This document shows, in pieces, positions 11,376 to 22,539 of a DNA stretch of 64,000 nucleotides. The stretch is from contig NC_056040.1 of NCBI RefSeq assembly GCF_004379255.2, forward strand, positions 21,464,120-21,528,119. Reading direction: 5' to 3'. The notes beneath the pieces are model-generated. The model made no database searches. It was not told where the DNA came from and saw nothing but the letters and a program-made list of their open reading frames with translations. This stretch comes from Salvia splendens (taxonomy: Eukaryota; Streptophyta; Magnoliopsida; Lamiales; Lamiaceae). Numbering within the stretch: position 1 is the stretch's first letter; every line of letters begins with the position of its first letter. The position numbers and the translations under genes are program-made.

Positions 11376-14013
11376 TGTCACGCCCGCATTTCCTAAGGAT
11401 AGGAAGTACGGTGGACCGCGACTAGGGGAGGAGTAAAGAAGCGGGGAAGAAAGGGGAGAACAAGAATATTTGACCCAAAAACATTTAATAAGAGGGAGTT
11501 CATTTCAAAACAAGGTACTGTGACGACATTCCTAAGTTAAAGTAGACAGATTTTAAATAAAACATTGTATCGGATTACAAAGCAGCGGAAAAGACCAAGA
11601 GACAGATGATGCCGGGTATGGCGACACGACACCATCCAAAAGACAAAGTAAAACACTGGTTTGGCTTCCATTGCTCAACATCCGTCATCCCCATCGCCGC
11701 TCAACCTGCACATTAAGAAAACAACATGCAGGGCTGAGTACTTATTGCACTAAGTGGACACACGCCAAAAACATAGTTTGTCATGCCATAACAGTGTAAC
11801 CTTGGGGTTTTAAATGTAATGAAAATAACCCAAGTACACAAAAATATATTTCATAAACTCGACTGCGCAGTCATTTTCAGATATTGCCACCCTTATTCCC
11901 ACCATCATACACTATCTGATCCAACGGTGACAAGGGGCGTGGCCACACCCCAGGTCATCTAGACCGGCCAACTTGCTCTCAGATGGCTCCCGGTCTCGTG
12001 TACACTAGCCTGAGGGTTCGCAGCCCAACAGACCCGAATTCGATTAAACATATGTGGTAAACCACTTCAGATAGGTTTCAAATCAAAACAGTTGGCAAGA
12101 CAAGCAATTCACCTCCATAAACATTTCCGGAACGAAGTCCGTATTAAAGATAACCCCCATAAAATAGTAGGGTAGAAAAGCCCACCTCGATTGCTTAGCT
12201 TTTAAAACAGTTCCCTTCAACCACACTTTCCTCGAAACAGTCACCCTTTTGACAGATAAATAAATCGTGATTAGAGTCAGAGTAAACGAGGTTTAAACGT
12301 CAATGCATGATTCCTACGTGGATGACTTCAACATCTAGCACGTTACCCGTACACACACTTAAACAACATGTTATAAAACAAACACACAAAGCCACACGTT
12401 CGAAACGCACCCCGCACGCACCCGACACGCGTACGACGTACCTCAAAACGCGCACACGACACACACACACAGCACTCCAACCCTTGGCATACCCTTACTG
12501 TGCAAACGGCTCACTTGGCTCGGAAAAGGTTCAGAAAACACTCGGAAAAGGATCGGCGTCTCGGCATGGCTCGGTGCCTCGGCCGCCTGGCTCGGCACGT
12601 CGGCCGCCTGGCTCGGCACCTCGGCCGCCCGTCTCGACCACCTGGCTCGGTGTCTCGGCCGACTGTCTCGGCCGCCGGGCTCGGTGTCTCGGCCGACTGT
12701 CTCGGCCACCTGGCTCGGTGTCTCGGCCGACTGTCTCGGCCGCCTGGCTCGGTGTCTCGGCCGACTGTCTCGGCCACCTGGCTCGGTGTCTCGGCCGACC
12801 GTCTCGGCCGCCTGGCTCGGCACCTCGGCCGACCGTCTCGGCCGCCTGGCTCGGCACTGGCGCGGCACCAGTCTCGGCCATGGCTCGGCACCTGGCGCGG
12901 CCCAGTTTACACCCCTTTTCCTCTAACCCCCCGATTCTCAAACCCTATACGACAAACACACCACGCATTCTACATCCCAAAACACACCCAAACACCTGGG
13001 ATCATCCCTTCCAAACTCTCCACAAAACTGCCCTAGGCTGAACCCTAAAACTCTCGGCCAACACACACGAAACTCTCGAACCAAACACTGATTTTCCCGA
13101 GCCATCTCTTGGCCAAACACACCCACATACATCACAAAAGCACAACACTCAGAAACACAACCATTGCACATGAAAACATCTCCCAAAAACATACAATTCG
13201 TGAATCTGCGCAGTTTACTTGCAAAAATCATAATAAAATCATACGACATCCAATGCAGCTGAAATTTACACGCCACACCGAAGACACATCCAAGTTCATA
13301 CAGTTAAAATTTCGTACCAAAAGAAGATCGTTTGCTCAGTCAAAAAGGGGTCGGAACCCACTGTCAGTTACCATCAAAAACATGCTTCACACAAACACAT
13401 AATCCCACAACTTATTCAGCATCTAACCCCTCCAAAACGTCCTACATGCATGAATTTCGAATTAAACGAGAGTTGAGGCCTTGTGTTACCTTTCCCGGAT
13501 AGTTCAACGTAGTGAAAAAGCTTTACTTCCTCTTACGACTCCGATTCACGACGAAGGGGGGTATCACCTTGAGGAATCCAAGACGATGATGAGAGGGAGT
13601 GAAAGGGGAAAGGTAAACCGAGAGGGAGGAGGGCGAGAGAACTTACCGGTGAGAGAGCAACTTCGCGAAAGAGAGAGAGATTGAGAGAGAGAGACCGAAA
13701 GAGAAAAGAAAAGGAAAAGGGGGGGGGGGATCGGTTATGAGGGAGTGGGGAGGTTGAGAGATTTGTGGGGAGAGGGGGGAGAGGGGGTTCGAAAATGGGG
13801 AGGGAGAGAGGGAAAAAGAAATTAGTTACTTAGGAGTTTTTATTCATAGCTTAATTAATTAATTCCATTTTAATATGCCTAGGTAAACTATACCACATCC
13901 ACAACAATCAAATAAACACAATTAATATTTTCCACACCATATTTTAAACACAAATTCTTAAAAGAAACATCCTTAATTAAAAGCATAAAATTCCACAACA
14001 TTCGGATATTACA
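11376..14013 (-). repeat. Tekay 5' LTR (2638 bp)
   Basis: Same termini as the copy at 2762-5446. Being the upstream LTR in minus-strand orientation, it should supply the promoter. It is 47 bp shorter, mostly through fewer GC-rich repeat units at 12560-12905. Confidence 0.93.
12560..12905. repeat. GC-rich tandem repeat inside Tekay 5' LTR
   Basis: Same array as at 3935-4330. It has fewer 21-bp units and more 34-bp units, so copy number diverged after insertion or during reverse transcription. Confidence 0.85.
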
Positions 14014-14890
14014 CACACACACTTCACACAAAATACACATATTATACACAGTTCACACACACTGCACACACTATACACACGACACACACTACACAAGTTT
14101 CACACACTACACAAACTACACTAATTTCACACACTACACACATTCACAAACTACACAAATTTCACACATTTCCCGCACTACACACACTACACAAATTTCA
14201 CACACTACCCACATTTCACACACTACATAAATTTCACACTACACACATTCACAAACTACACAAATTTCACACATTTCCCGCACTACACACACTACACAAA
14301 TTTCACACACTACCCACATTTCACACACTACATAAATTTCACACACTTCAAACTTTACACACATTTCAGGCATTCGATTTTTGGATTATTTTTCAGTTTT
14401 AGATTTTTTTTCCGATCTTAATAAAAAAAATGAAATTTTCCAACAGTTTATACTAAACCAAATTTGAAATTTTAGTTTGTGAATAGTGAGTGTGTTTTGG
14501 GTATAGTGTATGTAGCATGTGTATTTTGTGTAAACTTTGTGTCGAGTGAGTATTTTGTGTAAAATTTGTGTCGAGTGTGTATTTTGTGTGTAATGTGTGT
14601 AATTTGTGTATAGTGTATGCAGTGTGTATATTTTGTGTAGTGTGTGTATAGTGTGAAATGTGTGAAATTTGTGTAGTGTGTGAAATGTGTGTAGTGTGTG
14701 TAGTGTGTTAAATGTGTGTAGTGTGTGAGTGTGTGAAATTTGTGTAGTGTATGAAGTGTGTGTAGTGTGTGAAGTGTGTGAAATGTGTGTAGTGTGTGTA
14801 GTGTGTGAAATTTGTGTAGTGTGTGAAATGTGTGTAGTGTGTGTAGTGTGTGAAATGTGTGAAGTGTGTGAAATGTGTGTAGTGGGTATA
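14014..14890. repeat. Large CA/TG imperfect palindrome
   Basis: 14014-14370 is built from CACTACACAAATTTCACAC-type repeats, including a unit of about 105 bp present twice (from about 14138 and 14243). After a loop of about 100 bp, 14473-14890 carries the reverse complement family (TGTGTGAAATTTGTGTAGTG). The RNA could fold into a hairpin of several hundred bases. Confidence 0.75.
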
Positions 14891-15434
14891 TAGTGAAGCT
14901 ATATAATTTTATGACTATTTAGAATTCCAATTTTCTAATTTTGATATGGAATTCAAATAATGGAATTGAAAATTTTAGAATTATAATTCAATTTCAATAC
15001 TATACATTTTTGTGATAACAAATAATGAAATTGAAATTGGAGTCTCCAATTCCAAATTCAATTCCATAGCTCCAAATCCATGTGTTCCCAAACACACCCT
15101 ACCCTAAGGGTATTTCTTCCTCACAATTGGCGGTGGACTATCTTTCGTCTTGACTTTGCACACATCATCACAAGTGACACCAATCTATCTTTAATTATTA
15201 AGGATCGTTAAACTAAGGGCATCCACAATGGGGCGCGCCCTATGGCGCGCCACGTCGAGCAGTTTTATCCTCCTACCCCCCACCTGCAATGGGGCGCCCT
15301 AAGGCGCGCCCTATGCATTTTATTTTATTTGAATATTTAAATAACAAAAAATTGGGAAAAAACTTCATTTCACATATACAAATTAATACATTACGATACA
15401 AATTAAAAAAAATACGCAAACTCAACGACGGAAC

Positions 15435-15860
15435 TCAACGACGGCGGTTACGGGCCCACACTTCTTCAATCATGTCGTTCATGAGTTGCGCATGGTCTTG
15501 TTGATTGCGCATTGTGGCCTGTCTAGCTAGAACCTCGTCGAAGCCCGACGGCAATTCTCTAGTGGGGGGCTCGGTCGCCGTGCTGGACGAGCTAGATGCA
15601 CCATCATCATCGTTCCACTCGGTGATGCTCCCACCTTCATGCTCGAGTATCATGTTGTGCATGATAATGCACGCATACATGACGTCGGCGATGATTTCCT
15701 TGAACCAAAGACGAGCCGCCGCCGCTTCCTCGCGCTGCAGTTCGAGTAAGTATTCCGCCATGGCCTCTTCAACGGCTGCATCTAAGGCTGCCGAGGTCTC
15801 CGAGTGTGAACTACCTGACTCTGAGGAGCTAGAACTAGTGGTGTCATCGTCGTGATTCAT
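15435..15860 (-). CDS. Miniature Harbinger transposase (N- and C-terminus fused, 141 aa)
   Basis: The preferred start is the ATG at 15860 (MNHDDDTTSSSSSESGS). An upstream in-frame extension to 16178 covers promoter-like repeats and looks non-coding. Residues 1-25 are Ser/Asp rich and 26-60 are an acidic helix (AVEEAMAEYLLELQREEAA). This is followed directly by DVMYACIIMHNMILEHEG, the conserved C-terminal block after the third catalytic residue of Harbinger transposases, and then HAQLMNDMIEEVW. The whole DDE catalytic core is missing. The reading frame survived the deletion. It cannot catalyse transposition. Whether it is expressed, or acts as a regulator, is unknown. Confidence 0.65.
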   Translation of the reverse strand: MNHDDDTTSSSSSESGSSHSETSAALDAAVEEAMAEYLLELQREEAAAARLWFKEIIADVMYACIIMHNMILEHEGGSITEWNDDDGASSSSSTATEPPTRELPSGFDEVLARQATMRNQQDHAQLMNDMIEEVWARNRRR

Positions 15861-16082
15861 TTTGGTATGTGAGATAGGTAGAAATGTGAGAGAGGAGCGA
15901 AACGAGAGAGGCGAAATGTTCGTATGAACAAGTGAATGAGAAACGAGGTTTAAATAGAAAAAAAAATAAAAAAAATGCGTGGCATCGTCCGCGACCATCG
16001 TCCCCCGATCCCGCAATGGGGCGCCCGATGGCGCGGACGATGGCCTATCGTCCGCGCCCATCGTCCGCCGAGCCCACAATGG

Positions 16083-16352
16083 TTGAAGCGCGGACGATGC
16101 ATCGGGCGTGGGCGTAGGGCGCGGACGATGGCGGGCACCCACAATGGGGAGGACGATAACGCCCGCGGACGATGGCACGCATCGGGCGTGCCATCGGGCG
16201 TCCTATTGTGGATTCCCTAAGATACGGCACTGCATCGTCCGCGTGGGCGTAGGGCGCGGACGATGGCGGGCACGCACAATGGGGTGGACGATAGCGTCCG
16301 TGGACGATGGCACGCATCGGGCGTGCCATCGGCCGTCCCATTGTGGATTCCC
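16083..16352. repeat. Tandem duplication of the Harbinger right end
   Basis: About 120 bp ending GTGGATTCCC followed by TAA occurs twice, with ends at 16217 and 16352 (135-bp spacing). Each copy is followed by TAAGATACGGCAC. Both copies contain the GC-rich subterminal repeats with GCGGACGATGG. Confidence 0.85.
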
Positions 16353-16469
16353 TAAGATACGGCACAGTAGTAGTGAAGTGAAATTGAAAACAAATTTCAT
16401 CTGGCCTTTTTTATGTATCAATCATTGGATAAACCAATAACACAAGACCTTTATTGGCTTTTCCTATAT

Positions 16470-16780
16470 ACTCCCTTCGTTCCACATTAATATAGGCGTT
16501 TCATTTTTGGCACTCATTTTAAAAAAATAATACCCCATGTCCCACAATAATTGTCACTCTTGATCTTGACACGGGTTTTAAGGAATGTAAAAAAAGTTAG
16601 TTGGAAAAGTTAGTGAAATGTGAGACCCACTTTTTTATATTGGTTTTATAATAAAATGTGAGTGATGTGAGTTAGTGGAATGTGAAACTTGCTTACCATT
16701 TATGGTAAAAATAAAGTGTGACGGTTATTGCGGGACAGACCAAAATAGAAAAGAGTGACAATTATGGTGGGACGGAGAGA
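16470..16780. mobile_element. Stowaway-like MITE (16533-16780) beside a MITE fragment
   Basis: At 16533 CCCCATGTCCCACAATAATT is the inverted counterpart of the right end, whose reverse strand reads TCTCCGTCCCACCATAATT, with TA at the boundary. At 16471 a separate CTCCCTTCGTTCC end has no partner that I can find. Confidence 0.65.
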
Positions 16781-16785
16781 ATAAT

Positions 16786-17244
16786 AACTAGTTGGAGTTG
16801 GGAAAATGTAAAGCAAAAGAGAGAATAATATAGAGAATAGGTGAACTCATTAAAATCGAATGTACTACAATCGGCGAATTTATTAGCGACGGACGCATGA
16901 TGTTAATTGACTGTGGATAGTGCTATTTGACCATAATATATTAAAAGTGTCTTTCTAAATCCATGATACTGCAATGAGCATAAAGAGTTAAATCTACTGG
17001 ATTAGTACAATACTTTAAATTTATTCTTTATTCATTACATTAATTTTAAATTATACTTCTATGACCGGTCATGTTATGTTAGTTCACTAATTCATATTTA
17101 GTTTTTATGCATTATACTAGTACTACCATTTTTATAGTATGAGACAATTACTACTTGGAACTCACATGGATATTTAATTACATGTCCCTATTGCCACTCT
17201 TCTTCTTCTTTTTTATTTTATTTTTCCTATTGCTACTTTGCTTG
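16786..17244. other. AT-rich intergenic stretch
   Basis: No gene, RNA gene or clear repeat is visible between the MITE and the Harbinger element. Confidence 0.5.
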
Positions 17245-17570
17245 TAAGGCCATCAACTACCCGTGCCGCCGCCGGCCCGTGTTCCGTTCTGGAGGGACGG
17301 TTCCGCCGCGGGACGCATTGCAGCGGTGCGTGCCGTCCCCAGCCCGTCGCCATGCCGTCGCGTAGCCCGTCGCTGCGCGACGCGGGACGCGACGTCTCCC
17401 ACACGCCGAGGCGACGTGGCGAGCTCCCAATGCATGCGTGACGCAATAATTCATTTTTTTATAAAATTTGAATTTTAATAAAAAAAATAAAAAAATTGTC
17501 AAACGGTAATGTTACCGTTTTGTTTTTGCCATTTTTCAATTTTTTTTAATTTTTTTTAATTTCTTTACTC

Positions 17571-17578
17571 TATAAATA
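17571..17578 (+). promoter_or_regulatory. TATA box of Harbinger transposase
   Basis: TATAAATA lies about 100 bp upstream of the ATG at 17677, in front of a CA/CT-rich leader. The same arrangement (CTATAAATA plus leader) recurs in the deleted Harbinger derivatives at 30738, 49206 and 49784. Confidence 0.6.
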
Positions 17579-17676
17579 CTCCTATTTCATACTCATTTCA
17601 CACACAAACACACATCTATTCCTCTCAAATCATCTCTATACCCACTCCAATTTCCATCTCAAATCAACTCAAACTA

Positions 17677-18694
17677 ATGGATCCTTTTGAGCAAATGCGT
17701 CAAATAATGGAACAATCACTTGAAGAAGATCGACGTCGGGAGGCGGAGGAAGCCGCGCCGCCCCAACGACGCTCCCGGACGTACATCTATCGTAACCGAG
17801 AGGAAGCCGCCGAAAGGTTAGTACGCGACTACTTCTGCGATAACCCGATTTGGGGAGATACCTACTTCCGTCGCCGTTTCCGCATGAGGAAACCGCTATT
17901 TCTCCACATCGCGAATACTTTGGCGGCCCGGGAAGAGTTCTTCCGAGAAGGGTTCGACGCGGTCGGCCGTCCCAGCCACACGACGCTGCAGAAATGTACT
18001 GCAGCAATCCGTCAGCTTGCGACTGGACAAACGACCGACATGTTCGACGAATACCTCCACATCGGAGACACCACTGGGCGCACGTGTTTGCTCAAATTCT
18101 GCAAAGGCGTCTGGGCAGCCTTCACCAGCGAATTTCTCCGGAGGCCAAGCACGACCGATTGTCAGTTCCTCCTCGACCTGCACGAACAAGTGCACGGATT
18201 CCCCTGGATGCTTGGCAGTGTCGATTGCATGCACTAGCAATGGAAGAATTACCCGGTGGCGTGGAGGGGGTCCTACACGAGCGGCCACAAAGGCACCCAC
18301 CCAACTGTTGTACTTGAGGCCGTTGCGGACTACCGGCTTTGGATCTGGCACGCGTACTTCGGGGTCCCTGGCCCGAACAACGATGTAAACGTGCTCCACC
18401 AGTCCGACCTCTTTACCGAAGTTTTGGATGGTAAAGCGCCGGCCATCAACTTCGTCGCCAACAACTGGCTGTATAAAATGGGGTACTATCTCGCCGACGA
18501 CATCTACCCGAAGTAGCCGACCTTCGTGAAGACGTGTAGTAGGCCTGCGAACCCAAAGCAGGCTCGTTTTGCGCAGAAGCAGGAGGCTGCTCGCAAGGAT
18601 GTGGAGAGGACATTCAGGGTTCTCCAAGCGCGCTTCAACATCATCAAAGCCACGGCTCGTTCGTGGTTCATGGAGAGCATGGTTGATATCATGT
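17677..18694 (+). pseudogene. Harbinger transposase, N-terminal and catalytic part
   Basis: One reading frame runs from the ATG at 17677 to the Athila insertion, interrupted only by two TAG codons (18235-18237 and 18514-18516). Family alignment suggests both replace tryptophan. An acidic N-terminus is followed by a helix-turn-helix-like region (YFRRRFRMRKPLFLHIANTL). Of the DDE core, the first Asp is in LGSVDCMH, the second in HAYFGVPGPNNDVNVL, and the acidic third position in KDVERTFRVLQARF. The frame resumes at 28965. The intact ancestor would have been about 418 residues, normal for plant Harbinger transposases. It is inactive because of two stops and the insertion. Confidence 0.88.
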
Positions 18695-20251
18695 TGATAA
18701 GGCTAATTTCATGCATAGGTCTAGGGGTTTAATTCGTGAATTTGCTGGGTCTAACACATGTTTTAAGCCAGGTGTATAGAGGAAATTCGCCAGGTCCAGG
18801 AAAAGAAGGAAGCAATCACACGCCCGAGGAAACTGGCGAATAAGTGAACATTGTGAAAGAAATTGCAAGACGGAGTAAATCTCAGAACTGAAGGGTAGAA
18901 TGGAGATTTATACGAAGGTTCTAGAAGATTATGTCCGTTTCTATAAAAGGAAGGTTGCATGCAGTCTGGAGGGACCTTCTCGGTGGAGGCCTCACTAACA
19001 GTCTGCAGCTAGTTCACTTTTCTATACATTTGGGTTCTTAGAGGGAAATTCAGGGAGTTTCACGCTTGGTTTCATTTTTCGCTATCTCGTATTTTCAAGT
19101 TGGGTTGTAACACCGTCCTGTTGAGGGCGAAGAAACAAGTTTCCATTTAATTTCTCGCATTTTGAGGTTTCCACCGAGCTTCGCTGTTCGAAGTCCGGCA
19201 TTCTATTTTATCGACTATTCCCGTGTTTAATGCAAGTTTCATTTTCTATTATGACGTTGGTGTTGATTTCTGGTTTGGTTGTCGAGATTTTCTAGAGTTT
19301 GCGTTAGTTTGCCTGTGTTGGATGCGTTTCGCAATTGTTTTCTGAACTTATGCAGGTTAATGGTTGAATCTGGGTGATCGGAGTTTGCTGGTGGTTGAAT
19401 CAGAGATTTAAGTTTGGTGTTGTTGCTAAGTTGTGTGCAATTGCTGGAAATTGGAGTGGATCGGAGTAGATCTGTTAAATCAAAAGTTATGGAGACGAAT
19501 CGAGTTATGGTTGGTTTCGGATTCCTTGGATCCGGAGTGGATTAAGCGTTCGACGTGAGATCTGAGCAGAGTTGGTTTATTTTTATGCCTAGTCTTCATG
19601 TTTTCATTTCGCTTCGTCTAGTATATGTAGATCTGAGTTATTTCCGGTTTATCGTAAGTTTCCAACGACCAAACTTTTACATTCTGTTCGAATTTAGGAA
19701 TGTGCTCTGTTTACTTCATCTTCATGTTTAAATCCGTTGAAGAAAAGCATGCCGTTGTGAGTTGAATGCTCAGTTAGTTATTTGCAGCTTTTCTGCCGTA
19801 CTTGCTATTTATGGGTCATGGTCCCCACTGTTGGTTGGTCTCTGTCTAGCTAAATTAGGTAGTCGTTTACACGGTCTAGGAAGTAAGCTTAATGTACCGA
19901 AGTCTTGATGATGTTTGATCTCAGCATGTTTACAGCTTTCTAGGTCTAGCGTTTATATTTCCTGCCTAGGTCTAGTAGTAGTTATACCTCAACCTTGTTT
20001 GCGTGGTAGCAGCCGCCTTTGTCAAGAGTCTCTAAATGCTTTCTTACGTATCCATCTTCGTGGGATCGACCCCTGCTTCTCTATACTAATCCATAGTATT
20101 CGGGTTGAGGGATCTTTGAAGGAGAGTTTGTGTGTACAACGACAGAGTATTCCTTGTTACATTGAGTTCCTAGACCAAGTGATCTAGTGGATTCATAGGA
20201 CTTGGTGTCTCGACCTAGCATCGCATTTTCACAACAAACTCTGCGACTTCA
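18695..20251 (+). repeat. Athila 5' LTR (1557 bp)
   Basis: It begins TGATAAGGCTAATTTCATGC. A TATA box CTATAAAAGG lies at 18941-18950. Very similar to 27385-28959. Confidence 0.92.
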
Positions 20252-20253
20252 AA

Positions 20254-20271
20254 TGGCGCCGTTGTCGGGGA
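20254..20271 (+). other. Athila primer binding site
   Basis: TGGCGCCGTTGTCGGGGA lies two bases after the 5' LTR. It differs at one position from the TGGCGCCGTTGCCGGGGA site that pairs with Asp-tRNA in Athila and Tat elements. Confidence 0.88.
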
Positions 20272-20350
20272 TGGATGGCGTATTTTGTGATTGTTTTTAG
20301 AGGTTTTTGGCGTACATAGTTTTGATTTATTTTTCTTTTCTTTTCAGTGT

Positions 20351-22323
20351 ATGAGCAGAGGCTCGCGGACTGGATTCTTGAGTAACTCATCTGGGTAGAG
20401 GGACGATAGATTTATTTGGCAGATCAAGGATACAGCATCCACGGTCACCACCAGATCAGGGTTATCTACGGAAGATCCGTTTCCTTTCGGTTCGGAAAGT
20501 GAAGAGGATTGGAGTTCATCCGGAAGGGAGGATCCCAAGTCACCAACAGAGTCGGAAACAGAGTCAGAAACAGAGGAAGTAGTCATGGCGCAAGTAGTAG
20601 ATCCAGATCCAGAGATCGGTTCGTTAACCGCCCATTTAGATGGAAAACCAGCTCAAGCTATAGTGATGAATCCACGCCAGAGGACTATTGAGATCAAGAT
20701 AAACGTACTCGGCATCTTGCCAACGTTCTCTGGGCATAGAAATGGGTTTCCGTACGAGTTTTTAAATGAATTCAGTAAGTTGTGTGGTATTCAGAAGAGA
20801 CCGAATGATGCAACGGAGGAAGATTATCGCCTACGTGCAATTCCGTTTGCCTTGAAGGGGGAAGCCAACACGTGGTTATTGAGGTTGCCCCCGGATTCTA
20901 TCCGCACATGGAGGGATTTCAAGTTAGAATTCTTAGATTATTTCTTCCCATCCAACAAGACGAATGCACTGAAAAAAGAAATTAGAGTGTAAGCAGGGTT
21001 ACGACGAATCTTTGAGTCAATATTGGTCGAGATTCAAGGGGTTGTTGGATGCATGCCCGAATCACCGAATGATAGAGGCAGAGACCTACTCTCTGTTTTA
21101 TGAAGGGGCGACTCCTGAGTCGAAGGACTTAATGAATTCCTCGAGTGGGGAAAATTTCACAAGAAAGAGGTGAAGTGAAGCAAGAGAAATCCTGAGGAAG
21201 TTGATCGACGCTAAGAAGGCGTACGATAACCCCTAGGAATGCAGTGAGGAGAGGATCGGTGAATGCCATAAGAGAGCAAGAAGATGATAAAGTAGAAGAA
21301 AGGATTGACAGGCTCGAGAAGGCTCTTTTAAACGCTATTGAAAAGACAATTCCACTAGCTTCACAAGGGAAGGGAAAATCTCCTGGTCCAGGAGATAATC
21401 AAATTCAGCAATATTACGGAACCCAGGAAGGAGATTATCAAGCCCAAGCCAATGCAATGGGAAGTTGGAATCCCGATGGGAGCTGGAATCCAGAGAGACA
21501 GAGAGACGCACCCTGGAGGAACCATCCAAATTTCAGATGGACCGACAACGAACAGAACCAGCCAGCACCACAACAGAATCAGCAGTTTGCACCTCAGCCC
21601 GAGAGACAAGGTAACTGGTCAGGAATGAACCAAGAGGGGCAGGGCAACTGGATCAATCGGAACCAAGGAGACCATTCGAGCTGGGGAAACAGAAATCAGA
21701 ACAATCAAGGGAACTCTTATGTACCACCGCACCAAAGGAATTTTCAAAACAATTACTAGGGTCCAGGAAATCAGTACAACAACTCTTCAGGAGGTCAAGG
21801 AAACGCTCGTCATAATCAAGTGAGTGGACCGACTCTGAGTATAGGGCCAGGGCCCAGTCAGCCACCAAAGCCACCAAAGAGTATCGATGATATGGTGCAC
21901 GACCTCGTCAGTTCTCAGCAACATATGCAAAACAACCTGCAATCGAACAATGACGTAGTGCACAAACTTCAAGACGCTCAGCAGGAGCAAAAGGCAGCAA
22001 TGGATATGCTAGCAAAGCAATTATCTCAGATAGCCACCTCTTTGAGTGATATGAGGGGGAATGAAGGAAAGATTCCCGCCTCAGTAAGGCCACCTGATAG
22101 AGCGAATATAAGTCAGATTACCTTGAGATCCGGGAAAGGATATGAGGGGCCAGTAGTAAGAACGAAGGAAGCGACAGATCCCAAGGAAGGCAACAGGAAC
22201 TTGGAGGGCGATAATTCCTTGCTCAAGGATGACCTTAAGGCACGAGACTTGGAGAGATCCTTTCCTAGGTCAACTGAACCATTCTTCCTCAATCAGAGTC
22301 GGAGTTGGAGAACGAGGCAGTAG
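20351..22323 (+). pseudogene. Athila gag (broken)
   Basis: Starts at the ATG at 20351 (MSRGSRTGFLSN). An in-frame TAG lies near 20396. The capsid domain follows (ILPTFSGHRNGFPYEFLNEF, LRAIPFALKGEANTWLLRLP, WRDFKLEFLDYFFPSNKTN). At about 20990 the frame shifts and continues with QGYDESLSQYWSRFKGLLDACP. It shifts again at about 21237, leading into a Gln/Asn/Trp-rich region (GNWSGMNQEGQGNW). After a stop at 21757-21759 comes a coiled-coil segment (MLAKQLSQIATSLSDMRGNEGK). At least two frameshifts and three stops make it non-functional. Confidence 0.85.
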
Positions 22324-22539
22324 GGGAGGGAACTGGAGAGTTCTCGGCTGAAAGTTCTACAGGAGCAAGGAAGCGACCGAAACCTTTCCCAAACCGGGGG
22401 GAAGCGACCGAAACCTTTCCCAAACCTTTCATCCTTGTTATAGGAGTTGATTTGTAATTTCCTCCTTCATATATATGATATAAATATATGAAGTTAATTT
22501 TTTAAAAAAAAGAAGAAGAAGGAAGAGCCGATAGATTTC

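Larger units (their letters stand above)
2762..14013 (-). mobile_element. Tekay-type Ty3 chromovirus, complete with both LTRs
   Basis: An 11,252-bp LTR retrotransposon on the minus strand, flanked by a 5-bp direct duplication CACAC (2757-2761 and 14014-14018). It has an initiator-Met-type primer binding site, a polypurine tract, gag-pro, RT-RNase H, integrase and a C-terminal chromodomain. Long LTRs plus a terminal chromodomain point to the Tekay/Del lineage. The LTRs differ by only about ten substitutions plus copy-number change in a GC-rich tandem repeat, so the insertion is recent. One in-frame stop and one frameshift interrupt the polyprotein. An additional ORF lies upstream of gag. Confidence 0.93.
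2583..15112. mobile_element. Low-complexity CA/TG element interrupted by the Tekay insertion
   Basis: The left arm (2583-2761) begins GGCTCCGTTTAG, followed by GAATTGGAATT-type repeats and CACAC runs. The right arm (14014-15112) has CA-rich repeats, TG-rich repeats, then AATTCCAATT-type repeats, ending CCCAAACACACCC. The two outer ends are imperfect inverted copies of each other. This suggests a MITE-like element that the retrotransposon split. The exact ends and superfamily are uncertain because no clean target duplication was found. Confidence 0.4.
15217..16352 (-). mobile_element. Small PIF/Harbinger-type element with miniature transposase
   Basis: The terminal inverted repeats start GGGCATCCACAATGGGGCG at the left and, on the reverse strand, GGGAATCCACAATGGGACG at the right. 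It is flanked by TAA (15214-15216 and 16353-16355), the 3-bp target duplication expected for this superfamily. It is too short (1136 bp) to be autonomous. It contains a CT-rich leader region and a 141-residue ORF, and the right end is duplicated. Confidence 0.85.

Noticed and set aside
15861..16178. N-terminal extension of the miniature Harbinger ORF
   Set aside because: The extra residues are translated from terminal GC-rich repeats and promoter-leader DNA. The ATG at 15860 matches a transposase-like N-terminus.
17213..17502. Short frames on both strands at the Harbinger left end
   Set aside because: They lie in the GC-rich terminal region upstream of the transposase promoter. No protein family is recognised.
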